Below are positions 42,869 through 53,322 of a stretch of DNA of 64,000 bases, piece by piece (the first letter of the stretch is position 1; each line of letters begins with the position of its first letter). Origin of the DNA: Eretmocerus hayati (Eukaryota; Arthropoda; Insecta; Hymenoptera; Aphelinidae); NCBI GenBank assembly GCA_029851415.1, contig CM056744.1, forward strand, positions 56,879,797 to 56,943,796. Reading direction: 5' to 3'. The notes beneath the pieces were generated by a model that was not told the origin of the DNA, did no database searches, and saw only the letters and a list, made by a program, of their open reading frames with translations. The position numbers and the translations under genes are program-made.

Positions 42869-43519
42869 ATGCGTTTGCACATAGTGCCGTGATGTTGTGT
42901 GTGCAGTCTCAATGGTTTCAACTCAAGATGATTCTCGTCATCTTTCAGGTTCTCGTAATCTTGCCGCAGATCCTCGCCTTTCCGCAGCTGATGGCTTCGG
43001 TCTGCAGCAAGTGTGTACCGCAGGTGGGCGCAATGCATGTAGACTGCAGAGGATGCAGCGGAGCGAATCATTATTCTAATTATTTCTCGAGTGTTGCTTG
43101 ATGTTGGTATCAGTGTTGAGTTTTTGTGAGTTGCTGACGCCTTGTCGCGGTTTCGCGCATTAATTTGAAGTTGGTGGTTCTAGATTAGTCCCCCACTCCG
43201 GGCCCTGATATATGTACACAATGTCTGCTAGTGTCTGCGAGGACAGAGTAGTACAACTCTGTTCTTATGTCATGATTCATCCCAGGATAATTTGATTGCC
43301 ATCGTGTATTGCAGGATTATTGTTCGTTTGCTAATCTCCTGAATTGAGGGTGATTGAGTGTCCAATAAGGATATCCTGCAAATAGAAGGGCCATCTCAAT
43401 AAACTTCCTCTTTTCGAGTTGGAATTCGTTATTTGGCAACGGTAAGCGAATCGATCTCTTGAAAATCTGGCCGAGATCTCTTGCATCATTTTATTCGAGG
43501 TGAGTGTAACAAACTGAAG
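42869..43519. other. Flank between the 3' LTR and BEL/Pao remnant
   Basis: Near 42930-43080 a short GC-richer block reads DDSRHLSGSRNLAADPRLS in one plus frame, possibly decayed coding. There is no named feature. It may already be part of the BEL/Pao element. Confidence 0.3.
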
Positions 43520-44587
43520 ATGTATGGTCAGAACATTTTCAGCAAACTTATTCTCAGGACCCTAGTGGTCATTATATGGTTCGGTTGCCAGTCAGAGAGA
43601 ATTCAATTCGAAGTTTGAAGTTTGATCTTGGTGATTCTGATTCTTCTTCATGGCGTGCTTCAGGGTTTCACAGAACAACGGGTTGTTTTCAATGGATCAA
43701 ATCCTGTTTGCGGCACGTCTCTACATAATCTACTCTTCGCTGGAGAGAATTTGCTCCCAGAATTGATTGATCCGATCTTGAGGTGGTGTAGATATGAGTT
43801 TGTTTTCGTTGCAGACATAGAGAAAATGTCTCGGCGAATTTTGGTTGATCCTAGGACCGTCATCTACAGATGATTCTCTGGAGAGAGTACTCAGATCCAG
43901 AAGAACTTTTATTCCTCCTGAAAACGATCACTTACGAGTTGAAGTGTTCGCTGTATCTAGCCATCTGAGATTTAAGGCAATTAGCGCAAGACTACGGGCA
44001 CCTATTCACCTGAGCTATTGAAATCATCCAAGATGAATCTTGCATGGATCATTTCATGTCGGGGGGAGAAATAGTGGAGGAAACTCAAGAGAAGCGAATT
44101 CAATTGACTGAACCTCTCAAGGTGGGTGGTTTTGAACTAATGGAATGGGCAGCAAATGGTGTTAAGCTAATTGAGCAAATTCCTATTACTCATTGAATCA
44201 ACGGTTCAGCTCCTTCGGATTCTGAACATATTTCTACTCCTATATTGGGCCTTTCATGGGCTCCGAAAGAAGATTGTTTGCATTCCAACATCGAGCCTCG
44301 AGTCTTCGATAGTCAACAGATGACGGGAAGAGTGGTCTCATCTCTTACTGCTAAGAAATTCGATCCTTTGAGTTGGTTGGCTCCGGTCGTTATTTGGGCG
44401 AAGGTATTCATGTCATCATTGTGATTATTGGAATGTGGTTGGGATGATATTCTTCGACATGATTATTCAGATCGGTGACTTGACTGGTATAGTGAATTGT
44501 CGAACTTGGAAGAAATCAGGATACCTCGATGGATAGGGTGTTCAGGTGATGGGATAAGAATTGAGTTGCACGGGTTCGCAGATGCAT
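43520..44587 (+). pseudogene. pol: BEL/Pao pol remnant (RT and RNase H region)
   Basis: Frames switch repeatedly, but the order of BEL/Pao RT blocks is clear. HYMVRLPVRE near 43570 is followed by RVVFNGSNPVCGTSLHNLLF, then LIDPILRWCRYEFVFVADIEKM (43770-43830) with LVDPR. Later come ILGLSWAPKEDCL and DPLSWLAPVVIWAKVFM (44220-44420), IPRWIGCSG and ELHGFADAS (ending 44587), where a LINE tail interrupts. Many stops show it is dead. It is a different lineage from the errantivirus and probably older. Confidence 0.85.
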
Positions 44588-44760
44588 CATAGAATAGAAT
44601 AGGATAGGGTAGAATAGAATAACCTTTATCTGTCTCCTGACGAAACTCCTAATACATTGGGTGAGGATACAGGATTTCAGTCTTGAATCTCGTGACAATA
44701 TCACAGGTCATAATAGGGAGTATAAACTATGTGGAGAAAATCATCTTCGATATCAACTCA
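44588..44760 (-). mobile_element. LINE 3'-end fragment inserted in BEL/Pao pol
   Basis: On the minus strand the fragment ends in repeats of TATTCTATTCTA (plus-strand AGAATAGAATAGGATAGGG at 44591-44609), the same tail type as the LINE at 26.7-28.8 kb. It interrupts the BEL/Pao frame right after FADAS. The upstream limit is approximate. It is a severely 5'-truncated insertion. Confidence 0.6.
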
Positions 44761-44917
44761 TTACGTATCATGGTTATCACAGGAGTCTTCTGTAAATCCT
44801 CACAGTCTAGAGGACTAGGTCATATTCATTAAAAATCTGATGAAGTACCATACTACATAACAAATTCTTTCAAACGTAAGTGTCGGAGACTCTCAATCGC
44901 GACTATGGAAGATAGTT
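44761..44917. other. Short unassigned stretch
   Basis: Nothing recognisable. It may include more LINE 3' UTR or BEL/Pao debris. Confidence 0.3.
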
Positions 44918-45412
44918 AACCCTCTAGCGCCCAGTGGGTCCTGTGGGACCCACTTCCAAAACCCAGACATGACAAGCACCACGGAAATATTTCGGCAATT
45001 GTGCATGGTAATGGCTTTCTTCTAAGCCAAAACTAAAAGTCTGTCATGGTACGAGTCCCTGATGAAGCGTACATAGTTTTCGGGATCCCGCGAAACTCAG
45101 CTCTCGCACGTCGATCGACGAGGATGTGAGTTTACGGTCTAAATCGATTCATGTAGAGATGCGAATGACTCCTAAGTATCCAATACCTAGTGGAACATCT
45201 TCTTTGAGCCCCCCTTGGATGTATTCATGCGTTGGAATGGTTCAAATGGGAAAATTGTCCAAGGGCTAGTCAATTTAGAAAGTGGGTCCCACAGGACCCA
45301 TTGGGCTTCCGCGACATGGTATTCATGCATGGATATCTTTCACGTAAAAAAATATCTGGGCGTGTAATTGGGCGTGAAGTGGGTCCTGCAAGACCCATTG
45401 GGCATTCACCTT
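44918..45412. mobile_element. piggyBac-like terminal fragment with GTGGGTCC repeats
   Basis: TTAA at 44918-44921 is followed by CCCTCTAGCGCCCAGTGGG, a piggyBac-style end. The palindromic block AGTGGGTCCTGTGGGACCCA and its relatives recur at about 44934, 45279 and 45380 in both orientations, like subterminal repeats. No matching opposite end or transposase is visible, so it is a fragment or an asymmetric MITE. Confidence 0.45.
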
Positions 45413-46135
45413 CATAGAAGTCACGTGGTCATTCGAATCGATCCCTATCAAGCTTAGCTCAGAATCCCAGCCGTTGAAACTCTGAGAAAATTGTTGTGGA
45501 TATCAGGTATGAGTAGATAGAACTGTACTGATTCTGCGGCAAGCTGGTGATAAATCCTCTACTGGAACAGAACCCCGCGACGAGGACCTCCTCATATCGA
45601 GGACGTCCCCCAGGGTAGCTCCAGTACGAGGATTCACCAGGTCGTGCAGCCTCAGTACAGTTCTATATATACATCTTCTATGCAAATTAACCCTAGACCT
45701 GGTGCAAGTACCCGGGTGACTTGCTGTGCCCGCGGTTGTCAAGCGAATGAGCCACACGTAATCGCAATTCAATGCAATCTCTCTCTCTCTCTCTCTCTCT
45801 CTCGCACACTTCCTTATTTGCATGTCTGGAGGACAAACGAGATGTATATAGTCAGTTTTAACGCGACTGCATCTCGAACCCGAGATGTTACAGAACACCA
45901 TAGGGCTCCATATGCTAGCATCGGTCACTACAGGTAGGTACGCGCTCAGCGAATGATGATGTCTCATTAATTATCTTGCAGGCGAGCGCAGCGCGGGCCG
46001 GGGAAAGAAGTCGATCTGATTATCATGCGATCGCGAGCATTCTCCTTCGGAGAGAGGGGCCACCTCGTGAAGTGATGCGCATCATGCACTTCAAACGAGC
46101 ATACTTTTGAATGTGATCAAGATCGTAATAATAAT
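45413..46135. other. Gene-free stretch with a CT microsatellite
   Basis: A pure CT run lies at about 45779-45803. A 154-codon minus frame crosses that microsatellite (its Arg-Glu repeat is CT read backward), so I do not accept it as a gene. Nothing else is recognised. Confidence 0.5.
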
Positions 46136-46136
46136 A

Positions 46137-46171
46137 TTCTGTGTATAAGCGCAAGCGCCTATACACAGAAG
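46137..46171. repeat. Hairpin palindrome TTCTGTGTATA / TATACACAGAA
   Basis: Two 11-nt arms plus inner GCGC/GCGC text around AAGCGCAAGCGCC form a compact stem-loop of about 35 bp. Function unknown. Confidence 0.7.
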
Positions 46172-46259
46172 CATCTTTTGAGCAAGGAAGCTTGATGCTT
46201 AATACCGGTCGAGGGCACAGTTTTCAGAGGAAGAATCTGCATATATATCATGGCTTCGA

Positions 46260-46420
46260 AGAGAGAGAGACAATATAGTCTCTTTTTTTTCGAATATCTT
46301 ACATACTCATGATGGCCGATTCAAATCCACACGAGAGAGACAATGTATTCCTCCCCAAAATACTCTGCATATCCATGATGGCCACAGAGGAGCAATGTAT
46401 TCTCTTCCGAATGGTATGTC
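46260..46420 (+). repeat. Degenerate tandem repeat, about three ~60-bp units
   Basis: GAGAGAGACAATATAG, GAGAGAGACAATGTATTC and GAGGAGCAATGTATTCTC start successive units. The first two carry CAT(A/C)CTCATGATGGCC or CATATCCATGATGGCC at matching places. Confidence 0.6.
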
Positions 46421-46531
46421 TACAACATCCGACGGCAATTCACAATAAACTCACCGTTGACTATTTATTTTTGAAAAATATTGATTATGTATTTAATATG
46501 ATTATTGGGTACATCAATAGGTTTTCGTACA

Positions 46532-48034
46532 TCATTCGGTATCAGCTTCGTTGCCACTATCGATGGACAATGATTGCATATCATTCTGTATGTGGTGCGT
46601 GAAATCAACATCATTTTTCACGATTAAAATTTCAAAAAAATTTTCTCCACATGCACATCTCAATCCGTAAGTGAGAGATGTGCTTGGTGGCAATAGTTGC
46701 ATTACTTGTATTACAAAAATAGGAGGGCTACCAATAAAGTCCTCCGTCTCCGGGTAAAAGCTCCTTTCCTCATGCTCAATGATGGAGTATGTCACGTTCT
46801 GGGGAAATATTATCGTGTGAGATGACAACTCTACCGCATGGTGTAATTAAATTTTTCTACTCACATGCCCGAATGCACATTCCGTGTGGTAAATCACAAG
46901 CTCTTCGTCGTAAACCATTTCACTGACTCTGATTTGTCTGAGTACATTAACATGGTAATTCATTCTAAGCAGTAAGCCGGGACATATGTATCCTCTTGTG
47001 CCGATCTAGATGTATAAAATGGGTATATTCTCTTTTTTTCCATCAAAAAATATTTGAAAGTAAAACTCACCATGCCACAATGTTGACAAAAGACTGGCGC
47101 AACCATATACCCTGATTCAGGCATAAGAAATGTACCACCACCCTGTTCACGACTCAATCCAACCGTCCTCATTAATGTCGGATCTCGGAATACTGTGATG
47201 TCGAAGCTCTTTTGGGAAAATTTTGCCCAATTAGTTTTTTGACGCGATTGATGGGTTGACTAATGAGAATGGAAAGTTTACCTCAAGACACTGTACACAC
47301 TCAAACCGTTCATCTAAGAACGATTTTTCCACAATGCCCCAGTCGTACTCTGAAATTACGACATATTCGTTTTCCATCCGCCAGTCCGGATTGCGTTGAC
47401 CCTCTAGTCTATAATACATGACCGATCTCCCTAATTCAACGATTTCTTCCCTAGCTATTTCGCTTCGGGGTGGGAGTCCCATTCCCCCAACATCTGCAAT
47501 AATAATACACACTTGATCACTTGTTTCACAAAATTTTGCACACACTAGCACATCTTCTCACATCCATGAAGCATTTCACGACGTCTTGCAAACGATGGGC
47601 GGGACATTTTCTCTTTTTTTATCTTTTTTTCAAATCAATACCGCACGCTCACGCAAAAGAATCAGCGCGATGTCACCTCTGCGTACAGTGGCGAGGTACT
47701 GACCAGATCTGTTTTTTTTTTACTCAACAGATCCCCCATGCATACCTTATACCCAGCTCCCGCATGTCAAGCAGATGGAAATCGATCTTCCGATCACCCA
47801 AGATGAATCTCGTTCAGCGTCGGAATAGGCTTCCATGCTCCAAGCGCCACTCGTGCCTGTTTGTATTGTACCATCAAACGATGCAAGAGTGGTGCATTGG
47901 AGCTGGTTGCTCTCAGCATCTTCTCTCTTGAGCCTCTTTGGTAACCAGGCATACTCGATGCCACCCGACGGGAACCTTCGCTGCGCGATCACATCTATCT
48001 TCTCACCTGCGTAAAGTGCGGCTAGTCTCAACAT
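46532..48034 (-). CDS. Five-exon Cys-rich gene, unknown function
   Basis: Minus-strand exons: 48034-48007, 47493-47282, 47208-47071, 47005-46865 and 46798-46532 (stop). All introns are GT-AG with strong donors (CAG/GTGAGA, GAG/GTAAAC, ATG/GTGAGT, CAT/GTGAGT). Phases agree throughout, and four introns of about 513, 73, 65 and 66 bp join to 786 nt, 261 residues. The product has paired cysteines spaced like a zinc-binding protein: CVQC, CQHC, a Cys in GYICPG, HTECAFGH and CACGE. The C-terminal tail is acidic. No hydrophobic anchor is seen. I recognise no family. The first exon could instead begin after an acceptor near 48056, with more exons upstream. This is the best-supported intact gene in the window. 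Confidence 0.8.
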
Positions 48035-48805
48035 GGTTCTGAACGACTGATGTTTTCATTTCTCTCATCGTTCGAACAGAATCATGTATGAGTTTGTCAC
48101 CGATTAATTCGAGCAGAACACTTTTCTTTCCTCGATCACGTTGTGATTTAGGCATATCTCTTTCAATTATTACACAGTGCATTCAATATACGATGGGAAG
48201 AATTAAATGTTCAGAGTAATAATGGACAGAGACAGCATTCTTCATCTTCTTTTTCTTCTTTCTTCAATTCTCAAACTTTCGATGAAATTAACCATCTTTC
48301 TTCCATACCTTCTAGATGATCTCTATAATTCTGACTCAATAGATAGATCTTCCAAAGATATCAAAGCCAGCATGGTTTCCAGAGTGTGATGTTTACGCCT
48401 GTCGTATGCCCCATATCTCATCTCGTTGATTTGCTATGTTCCCCTTCAATCCACCACGCACTTTTTCGATTTTGGATAACACTGAAAAAGTGCGTGGTAG
48501 ATCAGACGGGTCACAGCCGGTTTTATTTTCTCTCTCTTATATTACACAGTGATATTTTTACAATATTAATTGTTCGAACAATTGATAGTAAACACTGATA
48601 TCATGACTAGAATAACTCTGATATATATCTTGGATATACGTGTTATCCTACACTGATATATATATCATCCATAAAAGATACATCAAATTTATAACTTTGA
48701 AATTGATACAAATTATTCCCATCACCCGTATGAACTTATTCCACCTTCCATGAGTGATACATAAGATTTATAATTCTAATACTATCATCCATCACCAATA
48801 TAATC
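48035..48805. other. Intergenic stretch with a hairpin
   Basis: ACCACGCACTTTTTC (48454-48468) pairs with GAAAAAGTGCGTGGT (48483-48497), a perfect 15-bp stem with a 14-nt loop. Repeats of CTGATATATATC surround 48610-48670. No gene. Confidence 0.6.
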
Positions 48806-49396
48806 TTACTTTTCCCGTCTCAACTTAATTTTAATGTTGTATAGTATGTCGTCTAAGCAGTTTGCAATTATGCTGTGCTCCGCAGCACCATCTCTATTAC
48901 TGTCTCTCAAAAATTGAATTACTTGCAATTTATCATCAAGCTGTATTTTTCTCTCTCTCGCACTCTTCTCAATGGATTTTCGCAGCGATTTGAAAGTCCT
49001 GGACAGACTCAAGTCCAAGTCCATGAACTCGATATACTTCATTTCTACAAAACTGTCAACCACGATCATACTCAAAAAATTGTCTAGGGTCGAATAGATC
49101 TCATTGTTTTCGTGTGTCAAGGTGATTCTGTTATAGTACATCCTTTTTTCATAATACATAGTAATATTTGAACCAATATCGCAGCCTGACAATAAATTTT
49201 GTTTACAATCGTCGTCATTTTTCAAATTTTGAAGGTACTCGACAAGCTTTCTCCACGAAACTTTATTCAAAGCCAGTCTTTTTCGACCATTCCTCAAATA
49301 TATTTGGAATAGTGATTTACTGTCATTCATGTTCATTGTTACCTCAATCCTTAGTGTTTGACGACCAGCCCTGAGCAACTCGCTCACATGTTTCAT
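48806..49396 (-). CDS. ORF of 196 residues, unknown function
   Basis: A single open frame from ATG 49396. The sequence is hydrophilic and helix-prone: IYLRNGRKRLALNKVSWRKL in the N-terminal third, a middle with Tyr-rich text (MYYEKRMYYNRITL) and a basic C terminus ending IKLRREK. No signal peptide or domain is recognised. It follows two other minus-strand ORFs and could be the last exon of one spliced gene or an independent gene in a compact cluster. ATG lies 1-3 bp after AAAAGGAG, which could serve as an acceptor. Confidence 0.55.
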   Translation of the reverse strand: MKHVSELLRAGRQTLRIEVTMNMNDSKSLFQIYLRNGRKRLALNKVSWRKLVEYLQNLKNDDDCKQNLLSGCDIGSNITMYYEKRMYYNRITLTHENNEIYSTLDNFLSMIVVDSFVEMKYIEFMDLDLSLSRTFKSLRKSIEKSARERKIQLDDKLQVIQFLRDSNRDGAAEHSIIANCLDDILYNIKIKLRREK

Positions 49397-49498
49397 CTCC
49401 TTTTTGCTATACAGTCGAACGGAATGAAAACAAAATGAAACATTAGTTTACACACACAAGCGCGCTCACTGCCGACTCTTTGTACATAAATATGTGAT

Positions 49499-49930
49499 TT
49501 ACCTAGTTTCAATGGTGATAGATGATGTATTTCCAATGTGGTAAGTTTCCCTCTGCTCATCTTCGTACTCCGATATATAGCCTTCGCTGTCCCCCTCTGC
49601 CTCTTCTTCTTCTCCACTATTGTTACCTTCCGATATTCTCGGCGATTGGGTCGGTGGCGTCAGAACGTCTGAGGAAGATAATCTTCTCTTCCGTGATGGT
49701 GATGCACCGACGTTCGCTACGGGCAAGTAATGCGACAGCAATCCTGATGGTCCTGGATTCTGTGTTGTTGTTGCTGAATTAAGAGACATAGATATAGGTA
49801 TATTTCTACCCCTGCATTCACTGTTCCACACGAATTGAGCCAGAGACACGGCCGGTGTGCATGGTGGTATATTTGCCGGGGGTATCTCACTCGGTGCTGA
49901 AATCCAACTACCTGATTTGCCAGACGACAT
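49499..49930 (-). CDS. ORF or exon of 143 residues, Ser/Pro-rich with acidic tail
   Basis: ATG 49930. Low-complexity Ser/Pro/Thr text with a basic patch (SPSRKRRLSSSDVLTPP, a nuclear-localisation-like signal) and an acidic run (GEEEEAEGDSEGY). The last codons overlap a consensus donor ACTAG/GTAAAT, so translation may continue in a spliced exon. The frame at the 48806-49396 ORF does not fit in simple phase. Likely a disordered regulatory protein, product unknown. Confidence 0.45.
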   Translation of the reverse strand: MSSGKSGSWISAPSEIPPANIPPCTPAVSLAQFVWNSECRGRNIPISMSLNSATTTQNPGPSGLLSHYLPVANVGASPSRKRRLSSSDVLTPPTQSPRISEGNNSGEEEEAEGDSEGYISEYEDEQRETYHIGNTSSITIETR

Positions 49931-49939
49931 ATTTATGAA

Positions 49940-50194
49940 TTAATCTTGCTGTTTTGAGGTGGATGCGCACGTAGTCGGCTCAGCACTCTCTTGTCTATCC
50001 TCTTCCTCGCTCTCGCTTGAACCCGACTCTTCCTCGAGCGTGTCGTGAAACTTTATTCTGTTGTACTTGCCGATGGGGCAGAACCTGCAGTACGTCGTGC
50101 CACCATTTTTATTCAATCTCTGCAAGTAATGATCCCTTTCTTCAGATATCGAGTCCAGAGTACACTTTGGTGCGTAAATTGAGAATTTTCCATT
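49940..50194 (-). CDS. Exon-like segment with CRFC zinc-finger-like motif
   Basis: The frame is open on the minus strand from about 50194 to TAA at 49940-49942. It has KNGGTTYCRFCPIGKYNR and a His at FHD, then a Glu/Ser-rich acidic stretch. There is no early ATG in frame; TTGCAG at 50120-50125 could be an acceptor, giving an internal or last exon. Its stop is only 9 bp before the ATG of the next ORF downstream (49930), a virus-like tight packing. Confidence 0.4.
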   Translation of the reverse strand, partial: NGKFSIYAPKCTLDSISEERDHYLQRLNKNGGTTYCRFCPIGKYNRIKFHDTLEEESGSSESEEEDRQESAEPTTCASTSKQQD

Positions 50195-50319
50195 CTTTTC
50201 GTTTTCCCGTCACTCGGCAGTCTGGCCCGAAACCCAGCCCAGCGTGCAGCCCAGTTCTCGAGTGAAACAATTCGGCCGTTCCTCCCATCATAAATTGGAG
50301 CCCGTTATAATAGGGCCTC

Positions 50320-50516
50320 GATAAGAAGTTCCCGCGCCTGTCCGCAGTCCACGTGGCCGCGGAAAAATACATGGGAAGCAAAGGGAGTGGAGCGCGCATG
50401 TCCGGGCATTAGAGCGAGCCGCGGGCAGACCTACCCCCACTCTTCCCAACACTTTCCATGTATTTTATTTTGCGGCCGCGCGGACTGCGAACATGCGCGG
50501 AAACTTCTCGTTGAGG
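50320..50516. repeat. GC-rich inverted repeat around NotI/SacII-like sequence
   Basis: AGAAGTTCCCGCGCCTGTCC (50330-50349), with GCAGTCCACGTGGCCGCGG next to it, is mirrored at about 50440-50515 (CGGCCGCGCGGACTGCGAAC, then ATGCGCGGAAACTTCTCG). The arms are ~60-75 bp with indels and the spacer is ~70 bp. GC content is far above the surroundings. Possibly a foldback element or a CpG-rich promoter region of the minus-strand cluster. Confidence 0.65.
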
Positions 50517-50769
50517 CGCTTAGCAAGCCCCTTGGTGGCGCTCGTGCTGGATAACATGTGTGTGAACTAGCAAATGCGCATGTGTGTACACAAACAACAC
50601 AAAGCGCTGAATAAGAGGCTTGAATACGCTCTTGCACTGGAATTTACGGAAGCCCTTATGGACATATAGTGAGCTGCTCATAAATGTACGAAATTATTCG
50701 GTTTGATGAGCAGTTTGAGCGAGTGAGTTGCTCGCTCGCTCTGACGTTTTTCGCGGCGCGGCCTGCTAT

Positions 50770-50845
50770 ACATAGAGATCAACTTTTTACAATCACAGAT
50801 CCGAAGAGCCGGGGTTCGAGCCTCACCCAAGGCAAATTTTTCTTC
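50770..50845 (+). other. tRNA-like B-box segment inside the foldback arm
   Basis: GATCCGAAGAGCCGGGGTTC followed by GAGCCTCACC resembles a tRNA T-arm/B box (GGTTCGAGCC). The mirrored arm has a diverged copy near 55805-55850. It does not fold into a full tRNA, so it is at most a Pol III promoter relic. Confidence 0.3.
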
Positions 50846-50928
50846 ATTTTTCTCATCTCCACGTTACAGGTGGGTGTTGGAGGCAAATGAACTCATCAGC
50901 TGAGACTGTCGAATAGTGAGTGTGCCCA

Positions 50929-51321
50929 TTAAGGCGATGCGGTCACCGTGCACGCTGAACTTTGTTCACAGAACTCTCAAAATCTTTTCCATTATGGGCT
51001 AAACGACGAGTTATCCCGGCTTTATTATCATCTAACTTGGCCTGGATAAGTCTTCGTTTGGCCCAAATCAGACTAGATTTTGCGAGTTTTGTGAACGAAA
51101 ATGTGCCAATTTGTAGGTTAGAAAGTACCCGTTGGCAAGTTATTCTCGTTTATTAGTGATAGTCTTGTGATTGATTGGTGACAAATAATGAGTTGTCCAC
51201 CACAATGCAAATGATAATACGTAATGGACAAATCGTCTCCAACTTCGTTTCGTGAAAATTTTTTGATTTACATCCAAATAAGATATAATTTCCGGGTTGC
51301 ACGGTGACCGCATCGCCTTAA
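50929..51321. mobile_element. 385-bp MITE with TTAA target duplication (piggyBac type)
   Basis: TTAA (50929-50932), then GGCGATGCGGTCACCGTGCA at 50933, and the element ends TGCACGGTGACCGCATCGCC at 51317 followed by TTAA (51318-51321). The terminal inverted repeats are perfect over 19-20 bp. The mirrored foldback arm has a single TTAA at the matching place (about 55707) and no insert, giving an internal empty site. Confidence 0.93.
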
Positions 51322-52198
51322 TGCCTACCTGAAATTCTGTAATTCTCTACCTCTAACGCATCTTGATATTTTTCGCTTGCACTCGTTTTGGAGCTCATTT
51401 CGGGGATTTTCACAAAATTTGAGTTGTCTTCATAATGCCAAGTGAGATGAGTTTAATTGTTTGAATGGCAAATGAAGAATGGCGCCCTGCGATATCTCGA
51501 GGGGGTTTCCACCAAAGTCCGTGCTCTCACACCCTTATATCTTACTCAAAATAATATTCATACCCGTATTATATATGGGCACTATTGCGCAAACTTTCTC
51601 ATTTATGTCCAAAAATCCGGGGATTGGATATTAAGTATCTGCGTGTTCCTGCAAACTTTTCAAATTCATTTTCGTCACGGTTGTATAATTTTTGTATATG
51701 AAGTGCCGATTGAGGTGCATCTAGAGTTGGGAAGTGATATAAACAAGAATTTCAGGAGTTTCGTGAGCGATTGTGAGAGACTCTGCAAAGATGGGGTGAC
51801 CAGGGCGCCTGCAAGTTTTCACTCTCTCTTGAGAGTACTTCGATGTGAGAAACGTAGCAAAATTAGTTTGGCGAAGAATTCCGAACAGAGACCAGTTCAC
51901 CCTTCACAACACTGAGTAGTCTATTCATCTAATTCGTCGCATTTTGAATTCGAAATCACTTCAGTTGTGAAAGACATGTGGGCATTATCGCGCAAACTTG
52001 TCAAAAAGCGTGCGCGTGTCTTCCATTTCGACAGCCAAGTTTCGAATCAACTCATTCAAATTTTCCCACCCGTATTCTATTGAGTCGTGGCATGAGAGTC
52101 TGGGGCCGACCCGTGGAGTCATCTTATATTTTTTCGAAGACTGAGGGTGTAACGGTCAAAATAGCACATGCGCAAGCTGTGAGTTTTGAGGCCCTGCG

Positions 52199-53291
52199 TA
52201 TATGAGCAAATCTCACGAAGTATGCGGTTTGGCCGAACAGGCCTATTTTCACGTTGTCAGAAGAATAGTCGCGTTTTTTCCGACGCTCGCATTAGATCAT
52301 TATGAAGATCCACTCTTATTCAACAGTTCTGCATCATTCAGAAGTTCATCACTTGCTATAGAAAGGTCCTGGGAGACGCTTCTTCGTGACAAAATCGCAA
52401 TTTTCGCCCGAACAGGGCCATAATTCTCTTACGCCTTAGCTCGACATAGGCGGGGCGGTTCACCGATCGGTCTGAAAATTGGATACGTGACGGATTATAA
52501 TATATCAAAACATATAATTTTCGCCCGAGGATGTGTCTATCAATGCGTCAGAGTGGCGATGATTCGTTGGAGCGAACTCCGACTTCACTTTTTCCTGCAT
52601 CGCTCTTCTAATGGATGCAACACTCGGGGCGGTGAATATTTCGTGACTGTAGAAACGACATCTTATTCTACATCCAAAAACCCACAAATCTAGCCCAAGA
52701 ACGATAGTGTGCTCGATTCCGCACGACGATGCGGCTTAAAATGAGAAAAGTTATTTTTGCGTAAATGGGGTCAAACAAATCGTTTTTCGTGTAGCACACG
52801 AAAATTTCGATTCCGTTGGGATTGAAACCACGTGTAAGCTGATATTTGTACCTCAATGAATGACTATGAGAATTGCCCCTACTACAGCCTCATCTCGGCC
52901 GTATGCGAGGCTTGTGAGGATTGACAAATGACGAAAATGAGCGTTTTGGCGGCTAAGGCATATCTTCATTTTGTACCACAGACCTTCAGAAGACACTGTA
53001 AACTATCAAATTTATCTCCGTTCCTCTATTCCAACACCGAGAATGCCATGTATTCATTTACACATGAGTCAATTAAAATTACGGAAATATGAGGGTCCCA
53101 TCCAAATACATGGGAAAATCTTCTATTCCCTCAAAATCCACGGCGGAGCTCCAAAGTGATTCACGCAAGCATTTCATCATTATTTGAGCATCACTTGGAC
53201 CAAACGAAAGTTCATGGGAGGTGTGCTCCCAATCTGGAAATTCTCGAAATTTCAAAGTCGAAATCGCATAGTTCCTGAGATTTGCCCATAT
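52199..53291. mobile_element. ~1.1-kb MITE, copy 2, opposite orientation to copy 1
   Basis: It ends with ATATGAGCAAATCTCACGAA on the left and the mirrored CTGAGATTTGCCCATAT on the right. The body matches 24979-26085 in reverse complement at high identity, including the segment encoding FNSSASFRS. The copies differ by scattered substitutions and small indels. Confidence 0.85.
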
Positions 53292-53322
53292 CCTCAGGCC
53301 CAGCGTCTGAGTAACCAACCCA

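Noticed and set aside
45503..45967. 154-codon minus-strand frame
   Set aside because: It crosses a CT microsatellite (the Arg-Glu run is the repeat read backward) and has no motif or splice logic.
49396..49499. Joining the 143-aa ORF to the 196-aa ORF as one spliced gene
   Set aside because: The donor ACTAG/GTAAAT and the acceptor near AAAAG give incompatible phases (a stop follows), so they are listed separately.
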